From assembly GCA_000697335.1 (NCBI GenBank), contig JNEM01016043.1, positions 1 through 28,417 on the forward strand: DNA of 28,417 nt, in the 5' to 3' direction. This stretch comes from Conidiobolus incongruus B7586 (Eukaryota > Entomophthoromycota > Entomophthoromycetes > Entomophthorales > Conidiobolaceae). The position numbers and the translations under genes were made by a program. The notes beneath the pieces are model-generated. The model saw only the letters and a list, made by a program, of their open reading frames with translations, was not told the DNA's origin and searched no databases. Positions 20,851-28,417 of this stretch are shown piece by piece; position 1 is the stretch's first letter, and every line of letters starts with the position of its first letter.

Positions 20851-23254
20851 TTCGAATTGATATTAATTTATATTATTTTTATTTTTCAGATTTATTCAAA
20901 AATTAATAAAAGGTTTTGTAAATTAATAAAAAAGCTATAAAATTATTTTTCATAGCTCATTTTCACTAAAAGATTTTTTATCAAAAACATTTTAATTAAA
21001 ATATAATATATCATTATGAAATAGTTAAAACCTATAATGAATTTCATATATATTTGTTTTTGCGTTATAAAAGGTAAATTTGTAGTTTTTAATATATATA
21101 AATATCAACAAATTCTATAATGATATTGTCTTATTTTCTATCACTCTACATCATTAGATTTTCGAGTTACAATTGGAAGACTTTATAATCAAAATTCACT
21201 AAAATAGAAAACATAATATATTTTGTATTAATTCTTTAATTATCAAAATATAAAAGAATATATTGAAATATAATTTATTATATTTTAACATATCATTATA
21301 TAAACCTTTCAAAATTAATTAAATATAAACGTATTATTAATCTTTTTATATTAATAACTAAACTATATATTTTAATACAACCAAAATGTTAATTTAAAAT
21401 ATAACAATAATTACTAGAAATATAAACTCAAAAGAGTATATTTATAAAGATAAAAATTTAAATAATAGATTAAAATTATATAGATTTTTGATCAATAATA
21501 AAAATGGAAAATATAAAATTGAATATTGTATCTAATCAATATAGGTATATTGTATTTTTAAATATTAAAGTTTATAAAATCTATTATTAAAAATAACAAT
21601 AGCTTGTTATACATAAATATATATATATTATTCTTAAATAAATAACAAAAAGTATTATATCCAAATATTTACCAAATTAATGTCCTTTTAACTATAATAT
21701 CTTTATATTTTAAAAATAGCTTATAAGAAATAAAATTGCATAAGTTAATTTAAACAAAAAAATAAATTGTATAATTTCAATATTAATAAGATCAGATAAT
21801 TTTTTACAACCCAATAGCTAATGTAAAATATGACTAAGTTAATAATGTAAAAATATTGATTGATAGATATGAATCTATTTTAATATATAATCTATCGAAT
21901 ATTATTTTTTTTAAATAGTTTGAAATACATCCTTTTTTAATTTCCAAATAAACTTATAAATTAATATTACAGTTATTATATATTTTTATTATATACCAAT
22001 GCATAAAAATTAGCTATTGATGATAAAGCTATTATACTAGATAAATTGAAACTATGTTCAAGGTATTAATATCATTCTTGTTAATTAACGTTATATTGTT
22101 GAAAATCATAGGATAATTATATTTCATTTAGTTCCAATATTGAAAAATAAGCTAATTCAAATATTTGTTTTATTTGAAAACATATTATATATGTTTTAAC
22201 AAAAATTGTTTCGTGATATATAAATTAATGGTTATTATATATTTACAAAATTATCGTATTCTAATACTTATGTCAACTTTACAAAGCATCTACAAGTTCA
22301 TTACAATATATTAATATGGTAATTCATTTATATCAATAAATTAGATAAAATGAATTTGAAAACTCATTTAATATTACTCTGCTCCAGAATAATATTAACT
22401 TCACAAATTTCCAACTAATAGATTTATATTGCCAGAATTAGAACAAAATTGTTCCAAAAATAATATTTAGAAATGAGTGATCTATTATAGCACAATAATT
22501 TATTCTTAAAATATTTTTTTTCATTCTCAAAAATATATTATAATTCCATCCATTTATTATTAACTCAGATTTAGATTTCGAATGCACATATTATAAACTC
22601 GAACATCATTTTTAAGAACAGGATAATGATTTGTACAAGTGTTATTGAAAATATAAGTATTATTGAACTAATAAAGTTCCAATTTTGTGGAATTTTTATA
22701 TTAAAAATATTAATTGAAAATTTAAAATATTTTTTATTGTTTTATAATAATTCAAAAACATAATTGCAAAATTGTTATAATGAATAATAATATTGAATTA
22801 AAATCAAATTTGAATTAAAAAACATTAACTGAAAATTGACGTATCTTTAATAGATAAAAAACTGGATAATGTGATTCTTAAGAAAGATCAGTCAATAAAA
22901 TTAAATATAAAACATAATTTTATTTAATTTGGAATTGTGATTAATTTTAATTTTAATAATTAATTAAAATACGTGAAATAACAATAAATGTTCAAAAGTT
23001 TTTGTGTAATAATTATTCATGAAATTAGGTAGAGTAAAATTAATCATATTTCAAATACCAAAATAAACAATTTAATGAGAAAATAAGAATATATATAGTT
23101 TTATGAATAAAGTGTGATTATATTGTTTTATGTCCTGTCCTAATGAGAAAAATTTACCAAAAACATGATTCAAATCGTTTGTGGTCAAAGATATCCCTTT
23201 ATAAAAACTTGACCAAGATGAGTAATCAACTAGGATTAATTAATAAGAATAATT
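20851..23254. other. A+T-rich gene-poor region
   Basis: No gene-length ORF, RNA gene or strong repeat is seen. The last few hundred bases (23100-23254) are a little less A+T-rich and are probably the 3' untranslated region of the transporter gene. Confidence 0.7.
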
Positions 23255-24742
23255 TCAATGAGCAGATTTGCCGGTAACTAATACATAAATAAACAATGCC
23301 CAGCATACTGCAACTGCTGATCCAAGCGCAGACGTAGCAAATATGGAAAATATGGTGGGTCTCTGGCTCATTGGAGGAATGCGATCTGCAGGCATATCTC
23401 CAGCATACTTTTCCTTGATTATTGATCGCTTGGAATTCGATGCATTGAGTAAAAAGTGATTGTAAAATATATCGAATACGAAATATATAATCGCAGTAAA
23501 TGTTGCAGTTACGGAAAGACCAATCATCATACCAATAACACCAGAATATTCGTTATGATCATGATCTTGGATCATACCCCAGGCAATATTGAATATGCCT
23601 TCACCAGCACTAGTTGCAATGCGATATAAACTTAAGCCAGTTGCGACCAAATGAGATGGAACAATCAGGGGAATTGATGAAATCAATGTTACGACACCAA
23701 TCGACTTATTAATAGAAAATAATGTTAAAGATGCATATGGAGATGAATTGGTATAACCAAACAAAACGAATGATATAGTTAAGATTACGTTACAGAATAT
23801 CAACAGTGGACCTCTAAATCCAATACGATCCAGAACAAATCCAGTTAATGGAGTTAAAACAATAGGAACACCGCGCGTGATACTAGAAATATAACCTGCA
23901 ACTTCACTTGAGTAATGCCATTTCTCTTGTACAAAATTCTTTACATTTCCCATGAATGGCTCCCAAACAGATCCAAGAAGGAAGTAATTAAGAGGTATGA
24001 GCCAGAACCCGGTTGGAAGATATAGGATGACTCTTGGACTGAAGCTTTTGCGTTGATGAGGTGTTGCATGAGGGTCTTTTGGTTCTCCACCCACCATTCT
24101 CACTATGAAAATATAGCACAATGTAGATGCAACGCCTAAGACACTTAACCCTACTGCAAGCCAAAGACATGCAGTGACTGTTCCTGTAGCCTGATTAATT
24201 GGAATAGTAGTGGATTGCCCAAGCCAGCCAAAAAGTCGAGATGATGCGATCTGAATTCCCAATACTAACCCAAGACCAGAACCAGAGAACCACTTGCTCA
24301 ACAAAGATTCTTGGGCGACACTGATAATTCCTATACCAAATCCGTGAATGATCCGACCGATAAGCAGTGAGGGATAATTCCTATAGCTGACTCCAAGAAC
24401 AATCAATATCTCGCCAATAAGGACACTCATTGCTGAAGCAAAAGAACCACCTCCAGCGCCAATCTTATCAATCATCAAACCTCCAAAGAATGGGAAAATT
24501 GTATTAACCAAATAGATAGCTGCTTGAATTGCTCCGTATTTTGAGTTATCAATATTGATTTCGTTTTTAATTTCACCTTTAATTGTACTGACCGCACTAT
24601 CACCATAATGACTTCCAGCAGCAAAGAATACAGCACATACCAGAATAGTAATTTTTACCATCCAGGAGACTTCTTTAGGTTGTGAATGCTCTTTTTCAGC
24701 AATTTCAATTACATCTAAATCGTCTTGTTTTTCTGCAGACAT
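23255..24742 (-). CDS. MFS transporter, MFSD1-like
   Basis: A 495-aa major facilitator superfamily carrier, uninterrupted, with about 12 membrane helices between residues 28 and 426 and one more near 464-488. MFS motif A is present in both halves: GGLMIDKIG at 87-95 and GFVLDRIGFRG at 301-311. The strip VAQESLLSKWFSGSGLGLV with GIQIASSRL (142-170) matches the pattern of the MFSD1 group, whose animal member is a lysosomal dipeptide carrier. A vacuolar or endosomal carrier is therefore likely, but the substrate is inferred. The hydrophilic loop at about 214-235 separates the halves. The start at 24742 gives MSAEKQDD, with an acidic cytosolic N-terminus of about 27 residues and an A+T-rich leader upstream. 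No introns are evident. Confidence 0.88.
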   Translation of the reverse strand: MSAEKQDDLDVIEIAEKEHSQPKEVSWMVKITILVCAVFFAAGSHYGDSAVSTIKGEIKNEINIDNSKYGAIQAAIYLVNTIFPFFGGLMIDKIGAGGGSFASAMSVLIGEILIVLGVSYRNYPSLLIGRIIHGFGIGIISVAQESLLSKWFSGSGLGLVLGIQIASSRLFGWLGQSTTIPINQATGTVTACLWLAVGLSVLGVASTLCYIFIVRMVGGEPKDPHATPHQRKSFSPRVILYLPTGFWLIPLNYFLLGSVWEPFMGNVKNFVQEKWHYSSEVAGYISSITRGVPIVLTPLTGFVLDRIGFRGPLLIFCNVILTISFVLFGYTNSSPYASLTLFSINKSIGVVTLISSIPLIVPSHLVATGLSLYRIATSAGEGIFNIAWGMIQDHDHNEYSGVIGMMIGLSVTATFTAIIYFVFDIFYNHFLLNASNSKRSIIKEKYAGDMPADRIPPMSQRPTIFSIFATSALGSAVAVCWALFIYVLVTGKSAH

Positions 24743-27700
24743 GATAAAATATTTTAAAATACAATTGAATTTAATAACTAATATATAAATATATATAAGT
24801 ATATATATCTATATAATATATTTTTGATTAGATTTTTATCAGTTAAAATCTATTTATAATAGTTCTTATTCATGCAAATTTTATTGCATAACCAGGATTA
24901 GATTAGTTAATTGATTTATTAATTGGTCAAAGGTGGTTTATGAATATTAATTAAATTCGGTAATTTAGTTTTATCGAATGGATAATATCCAGTACAATAC
25001 TCTTTCAATGATTTATAGTCAATAAAATATTCATTATAAAAACAATTTAATATTTATATAAAATAAAATAAAGTATTTAATATTTATTAAAAAAATATTA
25101 TAATAATTATAAAATAAATAAAATTGAAATTAAAAGAAAAAGAGTATATTCTTGGTTATTATAGAAAATATTATTGAAAGATAGAATAAAAACAATCATA
25201 TTTCCTTATGTTATACAATATTAAAATATGTAAAATACATCAATTAATATTTCTAGTGGCTAAATTTATCCATATATTTATTAATTATAGTGCTAATTGA
25301 TGAGAAAAACTACTGCCAGTTTCTTGATTTATGAATATATTTTTTATTGTGTGAGGTAATTAAATTAAAAAGCATTAACTTTGAATGCAAGTGGTCATGA
25401 CTCTTCAAGTCAATTGATTGAAATATAATCATACCAAAATAGCTTGTATTTTAATTAATCAAAATACTATCAGCTGATCAATCTTATTTTATATATATTT
25501 TTAGTTTATATCATTGTTTATTAATATAAACATATTAAACATTTTATTTAAATTCACAATAGTCATGTAATAATTACATTAGGAACTCTATTTTGTAATG
25601 TGTTCATTAGACAAAATATACTTATATTAACCTTTTTTATTATATATATATATCATTTTGAAAACCTGAATAATTAGGAAATTATTTAATGCAATGATCT
25701 TTTCTTTTGACTATCATACTTCTTTTAAAGTATATATAACCAAAAATTTAGTATTTTTTATAACTTATCATAGAAAAAAAACAAAAGATTAAAACAAAGA
25801 ATATTTGAAATTTAGCTAGTAATTAAAAATAATTATTTAGTTCGTTGTATATAGTAATAAAAAATTCTAAATAATCAATCAGAACTACTAAACAGGATAA
25901 TTTTTTCTATAATTATAATAGACTAGAGATAGATTAATTAATTTAACAATTTTACGTCTCTATTTTATTCTTAAAAATATAGCTAGAGTTAGTGTTATTT
26001 ATACTAAAAAAATATCTTGACATGATCAAAATAATATTATTTTAACCTTTAAATTCTATTCTTCATAAACAATAATTTAAAGTTTTTATAATATATTAAT
26101 CGTAATTTTTTGTAAAAGCGAAATAGTCAATGACTGTGTATGACTAGATTTGAAGAAAATACAAAAATGGATTTGTTCTTGACTAAGGTTCGAGTTTAGT
26201 AGTGGATTTTATTTTACACAGTTTAGCCTAATTTGAAATTTTATAAACAAATATTATTCAAAATTGCAAATGAAAATAATTATTCAAATAGTTGATATTC
26301 GATATTCAATTACATCTAAATTATAAAATCATCTTAATAATTATTAATTTTCGGGATTTTATTCATCTTTCAGAGTATTAAAAGTTCATTTCAAAGATAA
26401 ATTCCTTACATAAAGTGATGTTTACGAATTTAATATTTAATAATTATCAAAGTTGGATAATATCTTAAATATGATATACATTCATAATTTTATTATATAC
26501 CCAAGAAATTTACTCAGTTTATAAAATATTTTGACAATTGAGTTTCTTAATAATGAAAAGATAAATAAAAATACCAATCTTTTAGCTTTGGTATGTTTTG
26601 GTTCAACTTGAAATTAACATTAGTTTGATAATTAAAAAGTTAACAAGATTATAATATTCAAATGAAGATATATATATACTTAAATTCATATAAACTAACA
26701 CTTTATATTTAGTATTTGGTATTTTTGAAAAAAGAACTACTAATTAAAGATCTATTTTATACAATATAGAGTATATTTTCAATATACATATATTTACATA
26801 TTACAACCTTAAACAAAGATTACAATAAAATTTATTTCATTAGAATAAATGATTAAGCCAAAACTCTATTTATGTCGAATTATATATAAAATTTATTTGT
26901 CATCTCCAAAGAGTATCATTTGAAATTATTACACTACCTTTTAATTTCTAACGGCTATATATAAATTATATATCAACTATATCTAAATTTTACTGCGATT
27001 TTATTCAATATATTTTATCATTTAATTAATATACAGTGTATAAATATAACTAAATCAAATTTTATTAAAATTTATCAGAATATATTAAATAACTATAATT
27101 GATCTAATATTTTATTTTGGATTTGTATATAACATTAGTATTGATGGATCAAACAGTATGATTACTTTATTTTAATCATTTATAATATTTAATATTACTT
27201 TTAATTTGTATTTAATAGATTTTGTTCAGTTGAAAATAATCAATTATTGATATTTTATAATATTAATTTTGGAATAAATGAATAAAATGACTTGTATAAC
27301 TCAATAATATATAGAATTAGCTAATTCAAATATAACCATTCAAAAAATATTTACTATAATTTATTTCAAATCTAGTAATATATCAAATTTGATCTTTTTA
27401 ATGGTTATCTTCAAAGTTAAAATATAAGATTTTGTAATCTATGCGTTTTTATAAAGTATTAAATATTAAATACACCTAAATAAAGCAGCTTTAATCATAT
27501 CAAAGAATTAATCATTACTCCATATTAATTAAACTGAATCTTTGGATCAATTTAAATGTTCTAATATATAAAATATATATTACTTTTTTCAGATTTTTTA
27601 ATTAAATTATATATGATGAGAACAGAGTAATTTAAACTTGGTGGCTCTTTTATTATGTCATTAAATAATTTTTCTTATCAAAAAAAATTAATTTTTTTTT

Positions 27701-28417
27701 ATTTTTATATGATATAAAATAATGAAAAATTTATATATTCATTTTATTATACAATCAATTCTCAAAATGGAGATTAAAATATATTATAAAATATTATTTT
27801 CATACATTACATTTATATTTTATTATCAATGTAATCATTCATTTTTTTAAATTCTCAAATTTATAAGATATAATTTAGTTTAAATTAATCAATTAAAGAG
27901 TATTATAAATAATAGGTGTTATTAATGATAACATGTTTACTTTTAATAATATTAAATTTTGAATTTAAAAAATTATAAAAGTTAGAGCGATAATAATTTG
28001 AATGTTATAATTATTATTTTTTCAATATCAGAATTCTATACAAATGATAATTGTCTAATCTATTTACAAAGGTTTTTATAATTTATCTTTAAAATTACAC
28101 CTTTAATTTTGAAATATAAAGTTGAAATATTTTAAAAATTTCTCCCCAAATTAAATTCTTTAACTCAACAAAGCAAATATAATCATAATAATTCACATCA
28201 GGTGAGGATAGTGCATATGGTGATAAAAACCAATTATTTTCAATATGCAATGCTTTGAGAATTTAATTAATATTTTATAATTCTTATTATATAAATTATA
28301 TTTATTTATATTTGATTATTTTTATATTAATTAATAAATTTAACTTTCAAATATTTTATAAATATTTAACTAATAGAAAATATTTCTTTTTATAAAAATT
28401 AATAGAATATATCAAAT
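24743..28417. other. A+T-rich gene-poor region
   Basis: A TA-rich tract at about 24780-24825 lies just upstream of the transporter and may be part of its promoter. A patch at about 25880-26220 is slightly less A+T-rich and has short frames with protein-like scraps, but nothing I can name. The remainder shows no gene, RNA or strong repeat. Confidence 0.65.

Noticed and set aside
23988-24170. Minus-strand ORF of 60 aa inside the transporter gene
   Set aside because: An alternative frame on the same strand within a complete transporter ORF.
25880-26060. Helix-turn-helix-like scrap (LINLTILRLYFILKNIARV)
   Set aside because: Too short, and not followed by any catalytic landmark.

Overview
The window reads as nuclear DNA of a fungus-like eukaryote. 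It holds three protein genes of ordinary base composition set in very A+T-rich, almost gene-free DNA, which by eye is four-fifths or more A+T. Eukaryotic signs are introns of about 51 nt with GT..AG borders, one of them with a TACTAAT branch-like motif, the RNA polymerase III factor BDP1, and an MFSD1-like transporter. The small introns and the form of the proteins suggest a fungus. An early-diverging, A+T-rich lineage is my guess, but nothing in the window fixes the taxon.

Layout: 1-3629 is A+T-rich desert with a few coding-like scraps and an inverted copy of a transposon-end sequence near 756-786. BDP1 lies at 3630-5157 on the minus strand, in four exons with a 19-nt first exon. Desert at 5158-9100 contains a hairpin and open-frame patch near 5.8 kb, a TA/GTAT microsatellite and a 31-bp tandem repeat. 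A dead mariner transposon (DD34D class) occupies about 9101-10388. From 10389 to 15244 comes desert with a GC-richer island at about 10.6-11.1 kb that carries two hairpins, several short coding-like islets, and a compact set of stems at 13.62-13.70 kb. An intronless alpha/beta-hydrolase gene lies at 15245-16762 (+). The stretch 16763-23254 is desert with a small ORF at 18.2 kb and a possible second transposon relic at 19.5-20.85 kb. The MFS transporter is at 23255-24742 (-), and 24743-28417 is desert.

The three genes are far apart and do not look like a functional cluster. BDP1 is a nuclear part of TFIIIB. The hydrolase looks like a membrane-anchored serine hydrolase. The transporter resembles the MFSD1 family of lysosomal or vacuolar carriers. 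The strongest unusual signal is how the desert decays. The replacements in the mariner relic that can be judged against the family consensus are G:C to A:T changes, which fits the idea that mutation of former transposons contributed to this A+T-rich compartment. I found no convincing new multi-gene system.
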